Source: Myotis daubentonii (taxonomy: Eukaryota; Chordata; Mammalia; Chiroptera; Vespertilionidae). From it: DNA of 64,000 nucleotides. Made by a program: the position numbers and the translations under genes. This document shows positions 52,053 through 63,927 of this stretch, one piece after another; positions within the stretch are counted from its first letter, which is position 1; each line of letters begins with the position of its first letter. The stretch covers positions 118,367,033-118,431,032 of the forward strand of contig NC_081841.1 of the NCBI RefSeq assembly GCF_963259705.1, read 5' to 3'. The notes below the pieces were generated by a model. It did not search any database, had not been told where the DNA came from, and saw only the letters and a list, made by a program, of their open reading frames with translations.

Positions 52053-54350
52053 ATGATTATGAACTTGTGAAAAACTGTTGAAACACGAGTAAATAGAATC
52101 TAACTAAATTTAATGCCCAATTCAATTACCAAGATTACAGGTAGAAAGCTCTGAAATGACGCGAATTCTGAAAATATTAACTACTCCGGCTATTTTAAGT
52201 GGCGTTTTCACAAAAATGTCATTTCAAAGAGGAAGAATTCCTGTTTATAGAGCTCAGAAGTTGTGTATAAAGGTTTTAAATGAGGAGTCTACTATTTATG
52301 TTTAACATTGAGACTTAATTGGCCTGGCGTTTTTTGACTGAAACAGTTTATGTCCTGAAGGTTCTAGAATATACTCCTAAGAAAAATGTCAAATAGTGGT
52401 AAAACTCTTAAAATACACAATTATATTCCAGGGAAATGAATATGAACTTGTAACAAACAGTTGAAACACGAGTAAATAGAGTCTAACTCCATTTAATGCC
52501 GAGTTCATTTACCTAGACTACAGGTAGAAAGCTCTGAAATGATGCGAATTCTGATAATATTAACAACTCCGGCTATTTTAAGTGGCGTTTTCACAAAAAT
52601 GTCATTTCCAACAGGAAGAATTCCTGTTTATAGAGCTCAGAAGTTCTGTATAAAGCTTTCAAATGAGGAGTGTACTGTTTATGTTTAACATTGAGACATA
52701 ATTGGCCAGGCGTTTTTTGACTGAAACAGCTTATACTGTGAATGTTCTTGTATATACTTCTTAGGAAACTGTAAAAATGTGGTAAAACTCTTAAAATACA
52801 CAATTATCTTTCAAGGAAATGATTATGAACTTGTGAAAAACTGTTGAAACACGAGTAAATAGAATCTAACTAAATTTAATGCTCAATTCAATTACCGAGA
52901 TTACAGGTAGAAAGCTCTGAAATGACGCGAATTCTGATAATATTAACTACTCCGGCTATTTTAAGTGGCGTTTTCACAAAAATGTCATTTCAAACAGGAA
53001 GAATTCCTGTTTATAGAGCTCAGAAGTTGTGTATAAAGCTTTTAAATGAGGAGTGTACTATTTATGTTTAACATTGAGACTTAATTGGCCTGGCGTTTTT
53101 TGACTGAAACAGTTTATATCCTGAAGGTTCTAGAATATACTCCTAAGAAAAATGTCAAATAGTGGTAAAACTCTTAAAATACACAATTATATTCCAGGGA
53201 AATGAATATGAACTTGTAACAAACAGTTGAAACACGAGTAAATAGAGTCTAACTCCATTTAATGCCGAGTTCATTTACCTAGACTACAGGTAGAAAGCTC
53301 TGAAATGACGCGAATTCTGATAATATTAACAACTCCGGCTATTTTAAGTGGCGTTTTCACAAAAATGTCATTTCCAACAGGAAGAATTCCTGTTTATAGA
53401 GCTCTGAAGTTCTGTATAAAGCTTTCAAATGAGGAGTGTACTGTTTATGTTTAACATTGAGACATAATTGGCCAGGCGTTTTTTGACTGAAACAGTTTAT
53501 ACTGTGAATGTTCTAGTATATACTTCTTAGGAAACTGTAAAAATGTGGTAAAACTCTTAAAATACACAATTATCTTTCAAGGAAATGATTATGAACTTGT
53601 GAAAAACTGTTGAAACACGAGTAAATAGAATCTAACTAAATTTAATGCCCAATTCAATTACCGAGATTACAGGTAGAAAGCTCTGAAATGACGCGAATTC
53701 TGATAATATTAGCTACTCCGGCTATTTTAAGTGGCGTTTTCACAAAAATGTCATTTCAAACAGGAAGAATTTCTGTTTATAGAGCTCAGAAGTTGTGTAT
53801 AAAGCTTTTAAATGAGGAGTCTACTATTTATGTTTAACATTGAGACTTAATTGGCCTGGCGTTTTTTGACTGAAACAGTTTATGTCCTGAAGGTTCTAGA
53901 ATATACTCCTAAGAAAAATGTCAAATAGTGGTAAAACTCTTAAAATACACAATTATATTCCAGGGAAATGAATATGAACTTGTAACACACAGTTGAAACA
54001 TGAGTAAATAGAGTCTAACTCCATTTAATGCCGAGTTCTTTTACCTAGACTACAGGTAGAAAGCTCTGAAATGACGCGAATTCTGATAATATTAACAACT
54101 CCGGCTATTTTAAGTGGCGTTTTCACAAAAATGTCATTTCCAACAGGAAGAATTCCTGTTTATAGAGCTCAGAAGTTCTGTATAAAGCTTTCAAATGAGG
54201 AGTGTACTGTTTATGTTTAACATTGAGACATAATTGGCCAGGCGTTTTTTGACTGAAACAGTTTATACTGTGAATGTTCTAGTATATACTTCTTAGGAAA
54301 CTGTAAAAATGTGGTAAAACTCTTAAAATACACAATTATCTTTCAAGGAA
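51670..54350 (+). repeat. Seven-monomer unit h-(m1-m2)x3, copy 2 (2,681 bp)
   Basis: The hybrid at 51670-52052 is followed by three dimers, and the next hybrid starts at 54351. One m2 here carries gaaatgatgcgaattc and tgttcttgtatat, marks that recur at about 55.2-55.4 and 60.6-60.8 kb. Confidence 0.75.
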
Positions 54351-54733
54351 ATGATTATGAACTTGTGAAAAACTGTTGAAACACGAGTAAATAGAATCTA
54401 ACTAAATTTAATGCCCAATTCAATTACCGAGATTACAGGTAGAAAGCTCTGAAATGACGCGAATTCTGATAATATTAACTACTCCGGCTATTTTAAGTGG
54501 CGTTTTCACAAAAATGTCATTTCCAACAGGAAGAATTCCTGTTTATAGAGCTCAGAAGTTCTGTATAAAGCTTTCAAATGAGGAGTGTACTGTTTATGTT
54601 TAACATTGAGACATAATTGGCCAGGCGTTTTTTGACTGAAACAGTTTATACTGTGAATGTTCTAGTATATACTTCTTAGGAAACTGTAAAAATGTGGTAA
54701 AACTCTTAAAATACACAATTATCTTTCAAGGAA
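54351..54733 (+). repeat. m1/m2 hybrid monomer h3, different breakpoint
   Basis: m1 front through actactccggct, but already m2 at ttccaacagg. The switch is therefore earlier, between monomer positions of about 130 and 173, and this hybrid was either formed separately or reshaped by gene conversion. Confidence 0.8.
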
Positions 54734-56266
54734 ATGATTATGAACTTGTGAAAAACTGTTGAAACACGAGTAAATAGAATCTAACTAAATTTAATGCCCA
54801 ATTCAATTACCGAGATTACAGGTAGAAAGCTCTGAAATGACGCGAATTCTGATAATATTAACTACTCTGGCTATTTTAAGTGGCGTTTTCACAAAAATGT
54901 CATTTCAAACAGGAAGAATTCCTGTTTATAGAGCTCAGAAGTTGTGTATAAAGCTTTTAAATGAGGAGTCTACTATTTATGTTTAACATTGAGACTTAAT
55001 TGGCCTGGCGTTTTTTTGACTGAAACAGTTTATGTCCTGAAGGTTCTAGAATATACTCCTAAGAAAAATGTCAAATAGTGGTAAAACTCTTAAAATACAC
55101 AATTATATTCCAGGGAAATGAATATGAACTTGTAACAAACAGTTGAAACACGAGTAAATAGAGTCTAACTCCATTTAATGCCGAGTTCATTTACCTAGAC
55201 TACAGGTAGAAAGCTCTGAAATGATGCGAATTCTGATAATATTAACAACTCCGGCTATTTTAAGTGGCGTTTTCACAAAAATGTCATTTCCAACAGGAAG
55301 AATTCCTGTTTATAGAGCTCAGAAGTTCTGTATAAAGCTTTCAAATGAGGAGTGTACTGTTTATGTTTAACATTGAGACATAATTGGCCAGGCGTTTTTT
55401 GACTGAAACAGCTTATACTGTGAATGTTCTTGTATATACTTCTTAGGAAACTGTAAAAATGTGGTAAAACTCTTAAAATACACAATTATCTTTCAAGGAA
55501 ATGATTATGAACTTGTGAAAAACTGTTGAAACACGAGTAAATAGAATCTAACTAAATTTAATGCCCAATTCAATTACCGAGATTACAGGTAGAAAGCTCT
55601 GAAATGACGCGAATTCTGATAATATTAACTACTCCCGCTATTTTAAGTGGCGTTTCCACAAAAATGTCATTTCAAACAGGAAGAATTCCTGTTTATAGAG
55701 CTCAGAAGTTGTGTATAAAGCTTTTAAATGAGGAGTCTACCATTTATGTTTAACATTGAGACTTAATTGGCCTGGCGTTTTTTGACTGAAACAGTTTATA
55801 TCCTGAAGGTTCTAGAATATACTCCTAAGAAAAATGTCAAATAGTGGTAAAACTCTTAAAATACACAATTATATTCCAGGGAAATGAATATGAACTTGTA
55901 ACAAACAGTTGAAACACGAGTAAATAGAGTCTAACTCCATTTAATGCCGAGTTCATTTACCTAGACTACAGGTAGAAAGCTCTGAAATGACGCGAATTCT
56001 GATAATATTAACAACTCCGGCTATTTTAAGTGGCGTTTTCACAAAAATGTCATTTCCAACAGGAAGAATTCCTGTTTATAGAGCTCAGAAGTTCTGTATA
56101 AAGCTTTCAAATGAGGAGTGTACTGTTTATGTTTAACATTGAGACATAATTGGCCAGGCGTTTTTTGACTGAAACAGTTTATACTGTGAATGTTCTAGTA
56201 TATACTTCTTAGGAAACTGTAAAAATGTGGTAAAACTCTTAAAATACACAATTATCTTTCAAGGAA

Positions 56267-56649
56267 ATGATTATGAACTTGTGAAAAACTGTTGAAACAC
56301 GAGTAAATAGAATCTAACTAAATTTAATGCCCAATTCAATTACCGAGATTACAGGTAGAAAGCTCTGAAATGACGCGAATTCTGATAATATTAACTACTC
56401 CGGCTATTTTAAGTGGCGTTTTCACAAAAATGTCATTTCAAACAGGAAGAATTCCTGTTTATAGAGCTCAGAAGTTCTGTATAAAGCTTTCAAATGAGGA
56501 GTGTACTGTTTATGTTTAACATTGAGACATAATTGGCCAGGCGTTTTTTGACTGAAACAGTTTATACTGTGAATGTTCTAGTATATACTTCTTAGGAAAC
56601 TGTAAAAATGTGGTAAAACTCTTAAAATACACAATTATCTTTCAAGGAA
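56267..56649 (+). repeat. m1/m2 hybrid monomer h4
   Basis: Same build as h1 and h2. It lies five monomers after h3 and is part of copy 1 of the fourteen-monomer unit. Confidence 0.8.
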
Positions 56650-59600
56650 ATGATTATGAACTTGTGAAAAACTGTTGAAACACGAGTAAATAGAATCTAA
56701 CTAAATTTAATGCCCAATTCAATTACCAAGATTACAGGTAGAAAGCTCTGAAATGCCGCGAATTCTGATAATATTAACTACTCCGGCACTTTTAAGTGGC
56801 GTTTTCACAAAAATGTCATTTCAAACAGGAAGAATTCCTGTTTATAGAGCTCAGAAGTTGTGTATAAAGCTTTTAAATGAGGAGTCTACTATTTATGTTT
56901 AACATTGAGACTTAATTGGCCTTGCGTTTTTTGACTGAAACAGTTTATGTCCTGAAGGTTCTAGAATATACTCCTAAGAAAAATGTCAAATAGTGGTAAA
57001 ACTCTTAAAATACACAATTATATTCCAGGGAAATGAATATGAACTTGTAACAAACAGTTGAAACACGAGTAAATAGAGTCTAACTCCATTTAATGCCGAG
57101 TTCATTTACCTAGACTACAGGTAGAAAGCTCTGAAATGACGCGAATTCTGATAATATTAACAACTCCGGCTATTTTAAGTGGCGTTTTCACAAAAATGTC
57201 ATTTCCAACAGGAAGAATTCCTGTTTATAGAGCTCAGAAGTTCTGTATAAAGCTTTCAAATGAGGAGTGTACTGTTTATGTTTAACATTGAGACATAATT
57301 GGCCAGGCGTTTTTTGACTGAAACAGCTTATACTGTGAATGTTCTAGTATATACTTCTTAGGAAACTGTAAAAATGTAGTAAAACTCTTAAAATACACAA
57401 TTATCTTTCAAGGAAATGATTTTGAACTTGTGAAAAGCTGTTGAAACACGAGTAAATAAAATCTAACTAAATTTAATGCCCAATTCAATTACCGAGATTA
57501 CAGGTAGAAAGCTCTGAAATGACGCGAATTCTGATAATATTAACTACTCAGGCTATTTTAAGTGGCGTTTTCACAAAAATGTCATTTCAAACAGGAAGAA
57601 TTCCTGTTTATAGACCTCAGAAGTTGTGTATAAAGCTTTTAAATGAGGATTCTACTATTTATGTTTAACATTGAGACTTAATTGGCCTGGCGTTTTTTGA
57701 CTGAAACAGTTTATATCCTGAAGGTTCTAGAATATACTCCTAAGAAAAATGTCAAATAGTGGTAAAACTCTTAAAATACACAATTATATTCCAGGGAAAT
57801 GAATATGAACTTGTAACAAACAGTTGAAACACGAGTAAATAGAGTCTAACTCCATTTAATGCCGAGTTCATTTACCTAGACTACAGGTAGAAAGCTCTGA
57901 AATGACGCGAATTCTGATAATATTAACAACTCCGGCTATTTTAAGTGGCGTTTTCACAAAAATGTCATTTCCAACAGGAAGAATTCCTGTTTATAGAGCT
58001 CAGAAGTTCTGTATAAAGCTTTCAAATGAGGAGTGTACTGTTTATGTTTAACATTGAGACATAATTGGCCAGGCGTTTTTTGACTGAAACAGCTTATACT
58101 GTGAATGTTCTAGTATATACTTCTTAGGAAACTGTAAAAATGTGGTAAAACTCTTAAAATACACAATTATCTTTCAAGGAAATGATTATGAACTTGTGAA
58201 AAGCTGTTGAAACACGAGTAAATAGAATCTAACTAAATTTAATGCCCAATTCAATTACCGAGATTACAGGTAGAAAGCTCTGAAATGACGCGAATTCTGA
58301 TAATATTAACTACTCCGGCTATTTTAAGTGGCGTTTTCACAAAAATGTCATTTCAAACAGGAAAAATTCCTGTTTATAGAGCTCAGAAGTTGTGTATAAA
58401 GCTTTTAAATGAGGAGTCTACTATTTATGTTTAACATTGAGACTTAATTGGCCTGGCGTTTTTTGACTGAAACAGTTTATATCCTGAAGGTTCTAGAATA
58501 TACTCCTAAGAAAAATGTCAAATAGTGGTAAAACTCTTAAAATACACAATTATATTCCAGGGAAATGAATATGAACTTGTAACAAACAGTTGAAACACGA
58601 GTAAATAGAGTCTAACTCCATTTAATGCCGAGTTCATTTACCTAGACTACAGGTAGAAAGCTCTGAAATGACGCGAATTCTGATAATATTAACAACTCCG
58701 GCTATTTTAAGTGGCGTTTTCACAAAAATGTCATTTCCAACAGGAAGAATTCCTGTTTATAGAGCTCTGAAGTTCTGTATAAAGCTTTCAAATGAGGAGT
58801 GTACTGTTTATGTTTAACATTGAGACATAATTGGCCAGGCGTTTTTTGACTGAAACAGTTTATACTGTGAATGTTCTAGTATATACTTCTTAGGAAACTG
58901 TAAAAATGTGGTAAAACTCTTAAAATACACAATTATCTTTCAAGGAAATGATTATGAACTTGTGAAAAACTGTTGAAACACGAGTAAATAGAATCTAACT
59001 AAATTTAATGCCCAATTCAATTACCGAGATTACAGGTAGAAAGCTCTGAAATGACGCGAATTCTGATAATATTAGCTACTCCGGCTATTTTAAGTGGCGT
59101 TTTCACAAAAATGTCATTTCAAACAGGAAGAATTTCTGTTTATAGAGCTCAGAAGTTGTGTATAAAGCTTTTAAATGAGGAGTCTACTATTTATGTTTAA
59201 CATTGAGACTTAATTGGCCTGGCGTTTTTTGACTGAAACAGTTTATGTCCTGAAGGTTCTAGAATATACTCCTAAGAAAAATGTCAAATAGTGGTAAAAC
59301 TCTTAAAATACACAATTATATTCCAGGGAAATGAATATGAACTTGTAACACACAGTTGAAACATGAGTAAATAGAGTCTAACTCCATTTAATGCCGAGTT
59401 CTTTTACCTAGACTACAGGTAGAAAGCTCTGAAATGACGCGAATTCTGATAATATTAACAACTCCGGCTATTTTAAGTGGCGTTTTCACAAAAATGTCAT
59501 TTCCAACAGGAAGAATTCCTGTTTATAGAGCTCAGAAGTTCTGTATAAAGCTTTCAAATGAGGAGTGTACTGTTTATGTTTAACATTGAGACATAATTGG

Positions 59601-59713
59601 CCAGGCGTTTTTTGACTGAAACAGTTTATACTGTGAATGTTCTAGTATATACTTCTTAGGAAACTGTAAAAATGTGGTAAAACTCTTAAAATACACAATT
59701 ATCTTTCAAGGAA

Positions 59714-60096
59714 ATGATTATGAACTTGTGAAAAACTGTTGAAACACGAGTAAATAGAATCTAACTAAATTTAATGCCCAATTCAATTACCGAGATTACA
59801 GGTAGAAAGCTCTGAAATGACGCGAATTCTGATAATATTAACTACTCCGGCTATTTTAAGTGGCGTTTTCACAAAAATGTCATTTCAAACAGGAAGAACT
59901 CCTGTTTATACAGCTCAGAAGTTCTGTATAAAGCTTTCAAATGAGGAGTGTACTGTTTATGTTTAACATTGAGACATAATTGGCCAGGCGTTTTTTGACT
60001 GAAACAGTTTATACTGTGAATGTTCTAGTATATACTTCTTAGGAAACTGTAAAAATGTGGTAAAACTCTTAAAATACACAATTATCTTTCAAGGAA
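59714..60096 (+). repeat. m1/m2 hybrid monomer h5
   Basis: Counterpart of h3 at +5,363 bp, but with ttcaaacagg like h1, plus private aagaactcctg and tatacagctc. This local mismatch between otherwise matching copies suggests conversion around the monomer core. Confidence 0.8.
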
Positions 60097-61629
60097 ATGA
60101 TTATGAACTTGTGAAAAACTGTTGAAACACGAGTAAATAGAATCTAACTAAATTTAATGCCCAATTCAATTACCGAGATTACAGGTAGAAAGCTCTGAAA
60201 TGACGCGAATTCTGATAATATTAACTACTCTGGCTATTTTAAGTGGCGTTTTCACAAAAATGTCATTTCAAACAGGAAGAATTCCTGTTTATAGAGCTCA
60301 GAAGTTGTGTATAAAGCTTTTAAATGAGGAGTCTACTATTTATGTTTAACATTGAGACTTAATTGGCCTGGCGTTTTTTTGACTGAAACAGTTTATGTCC
60401 TGAAGGTTCTAGAATATACTCCTAAGAAAAATGTCAAATAGTGGTAAAACTCTTAAAATACACAATTATATTCCAGGGAAATGAATATGAACTTGTAACA
60501 AACAGTTGAAACACGAGTAAATAGAGTCTAACTCCATTTAATGCCGAGTTCATATACCTAGACTACAGGTAGAAAGCTCTGAAATGATGCGAATTCTGAT
60601 AATATTAACAACTCCGGCTATTTTAAGTGGCGTTTTCACAAAAATGTCATTTCCAACAGGAAGAATTCCTGTTTATAGAGCTCAGAAGTTCTGTATAAAG
60701 CTTTCAAATGAGGAGTGTACTGTTTATGTTTAACATTGAGACATAATTGGCCAGGCGTTTTTTGACTGAAACAGCTTATACTGTGAATGTTCTTGTATAT
60801 ACTTCTTAGGAAACTGTAAAAATGTGGTAAAACTCTTAAAATACACAATTATCTTTCAAGGAAATGATTATGAACTTGTGAAAAACTGTTGAAACACGAG
60901 TAAATAGAATCTAACTAAATTTAATGCCCAATTCAATTACCGAGATTACAGGTAGAAAGCTCTGAAATGACGCGAATTCTGATAATATTAACTACTCCGG
61001 CTATTTTAAGTGGCGTTTTCACAAAAATGTCATTTCAAACAGGAAGAATTCCTGTTTATAGAGCTCAGAAGTTGTGTATAAAGCTTTTAAATGAGGAGTC
61101 TACTATTTATGTTTAACATTGAGACTTAATTGGCCTGGCGTTTTTTGACTGAAACAGTTTATATCCTGAAGGTTCTAGAATATACTCCTAAGAAAAATGT
61201 CAAATAGTGGTAAAACTCTTAAAATACACAATTATATTCCAGGGAAATGAATATGAACTTGTAACAAACAGTTGAAACACGAGTAAATAGAGTCTAACTC
61301 CATTTAATGCCGAGTTCATTTACCTAGACTACAGGTAGAAAGCTCTGAAATGACGCGAATTCTGATAATATTAACAACTCCGGCTATTTTAAGTGGCGTT
61401 TTCACAAAAATGTCATTTCCAACAGGAAGAATTCCTGTTTATAGAGCTCAGAAGTTCTGTATAAAGCTTTCAAATGAGGAGTGTACTGTTTATGTTTAAC
61501 ATTGAGACATAATTGGCCAGGCGTTTTTTGACTGAAACAGTTTATACTGTGAATGTTCTAGTATATACTTCTTAGGAAACTGTAAAAATGTGGTAAAACT
61601 CTTAAAATACACAATTATCTTTCAAGGAA

Positions 61630-62012
61630 ATGATTATGAACTTGTGAAAAACTGTTGAAACACGAGTAAATAGAATCTAACTAAATTTAATGCCCAATTC
61701 AATTACCGAGATTACAGGTAGAAAGCTCTGAAATGACGCGAATTCTGATAATATTAACTACTCCGGCTATTTTAAGTGGCGTTTTCACAAAAATGTCATT
61801 TCAAACAGGAAGAATTCCTGTTTATAGAGCTCAGAAGTTCTGTATAAAGCTTTCAAATGAGGAGTGTACTGTTTATGTTTAACATTGAGACATAATTGGC
61901 CAGGCGTTTTTTGACTGAAACAGTTTATACTGTGAATGTTCTAGTATATACTTCTTAGGAAACTGTAAAAATGTGGTAAAACTCTTAAAATACACAATTA
62001 TCTTTCAAGGAA
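61630..62012 (+). repeat. m1/m2 hybrid monomer h6
   Basis: Counterpart of h4 at +5,363 bp and the same build. Confidence 0.8.
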
Positions 62013-63082
62013 ATGATTATGAACTTGTGAAAAACTGTTGAAACACGAGTAAATAGAACCTAACTAAATTTAATGCCCAATTCAATTACCAAGATTACAG
62101 GTAGAAAGCTCTGAAATGCCGCGAATTCTGATAATATTAACTACTCCGGCACTTTTAAGTGGCGTTTTCACAAAAATGTCATTTCAAACAGGAAGAATTC
62201 CTGTTTATAGAGCTCAGAAGTTGTGTATAAAGCTTTTAAATGAGGAGTCTACTATTTATGTTTAACATTGAGACTTAATTGGCCTTGCGTTTTTTGACTG
62301 AAACAGTTTATGTCCTGAAGGTTCTAGAATATACTCCTAAGAAAAATGTCAAATAGTGGTAAAACTCTTAAAATACACAATTATATTCCAGGGAAATGAA
62401 TATGAACTTGTAACAAACAGTTGAAACACGAGTAAATAGAGTCTAACTCCATTTAATGCCGAGTTCATTTACCTAGACTACAGGTAGAAAGCTCTGAAAT
62501 GACGCGAATTCTGATAATATTAACAACTCCGGCTATTTTAAGTGGCGTTTTCACAAAAATGTCATTTCCAACAGGAAGAATTCCTGTTTATAGAGCTCAG
62601 AAGTTCTGTATAAAGCTTTCAAATGAGGAGTGTACTGTTTATGTTTAACATTGAGACATAATTGGCCAGGCGTTTTTTGACTGAAACAGCTTATACTGTG
62701 AATGTTCTAGTATATACTTCTTAGGAAACTGTAAAAATGTAGTAAAACTCTTAAAATACACAATTATCTTTCAAGGAAATGATTTTGAACTTGTGAAAAG
62801 CTGTTGAAACACGAGTAAATAAAATCTAACTAAATTTAATGCCCAATTCAATTACCGAGATTACAGGTAGAAAGCTCTGAAATGACGCGAATTCTGATAA
62901 TATTAACTACTCAGGCTATTTTAAGTGGCGTTTTCACAAAAATGTCATTTCAAACAGGAAGAATTCCTGTTTATAGACCTCAGAAGTTGTGTATAAAGCT
63001 TTTAAATGAGGATTCTACTATTTATGTTTAACATTGAGACTTAATTGGCCTGGCGTTTTTTGACTGAAACAGTTTATATCCT

Positions 63083-63095
63083 GAAGGTTCTAGAA
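63083..63095 (+). promoter_or_regulatory. Heat-shock element, block C example 1
   Basis: GAAGGTTCTAGAA in an m1 monomer. The next full match is 766 bp to the right, illustrating one site per dimer. Confidence 0.45.
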
Positions 63096-63161
63096 TATAC
63101 TCCTAAGAAAAATGTCAAATAGTGGTAAAACTCTTAAAATACACAATTATATTCCAGGGAA

Positions 63162-63544
63162 ATGAATATGAACTTGTAACAAACAGTTGAAACACGAGTA
63201 AATAGAGTCTAACTCCATTTAATGCCGAGTTCATTTACCTAGACTACAGGTAGAAAGCTCTGAAATGACGCGAATTCTGATAATATTAACAACTCCGGCT
63301 ATTTTAAGTGGCGTTTTCACAAAAATGTCATTTCCAACAGGAAGAATTCCTGTTTATAGAGCTCAGAAGTTCTGTATAAAGCTTTCAAATGAGGAGTGTA
63401 CTGTTTATGTTTAACATTGAGACATAATTGGCCAGGCGTTTTTTGACTGAAACAGCTTATACTGTGAATGTTCTAGTATATACTTCTTAGGAAACTGTAA
63501 AAATGTGGTAAAACTCTTAAAATACACAATTATCTTTCAAGGAA
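63162..63544 (+). repeat. Reference m2 monomer of block C
   Basis: 383 bp. Front and middle are class c-like, the end class d-like. Its heat-shock-like motif is degraded to GAATGTTCTAGTA (two good units). This copy has the ctgaaacagcttatac variant. Confidence 0.85.
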
Positions 63545-63927
63545 ATGATTATGAACTTGTGAAAAGCTGTTGAAACACGAGTAAATAGAATCTAACTAAA
63601 TTTAATGCCCAATTCAATTACCGAGATTACAGGTAGAAAGCTCTGAAATGACGCGAATTCTGATAATATTAACTACTCCGGCTATTTTAAGTGGCGTTTT
63701 CACAAAAATGTCATTTCAAACAGGAAGAATTCCTGTTTATAGAGCTCAGAAGTTGTGTATAAAGCTTTTAAATGAGGAGTCTACTATTTATGTTTAACAT
63801 TGAGACTTAATTGGCCTGGCGTTTTTTGACTGAAACAGTTTATATCCTGAAGGTTCTAGAATATACTCCTAAGAAAAATGTCAAATAATGGTAAAACTCT
63901 TAAAATACACAATTATATTCCAGGGAA
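63545..63927 (+). repeat. Reference m1 monomer of block C
   Basis: 383 bp. The front is class f-like and the back class b-like. It contains the full GAAnnTTCnnGAA motif at 63849-63861 (monomer positions 305-317). With the preceding m2 it makes the 766-bp dimer. Confidence 0.85.
63849..63861 (+). promoter_or_regulatory. Heat-shock element, block C example 2
   Basis: GAAGGTTCTAGAA in the last complete m1 monomer, 766 bp after the previous one. The m2 between them has only GAATGTTCTAGTA. Confidence 0.45.

Larger units (their letters stand above)
53401..58763 (+). repeat. Fourteen-monomer duplication, copy 1 (5,363 bp)
   Basis: Sequence from about 53.4 kb recurs 5,363 bp later to the end of the window. 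Shared private marks are gctctgaag, attagctactcc, agaatttctg, aaacatgagtaaat, gagttcttttacc, a T7 tract (cgtttttttgac), gatgcgaattc, tgttcttgtat, aatgccgcg, ccggcacttt, ggccttgcg, atgattttgaac, aaaagctgttg, actcaggct, tagacctcag and gaggattct. The T7 tract gives the extra base. The left edge lies between about 53.06 and 53.40 kb. Confidence 0.9.
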
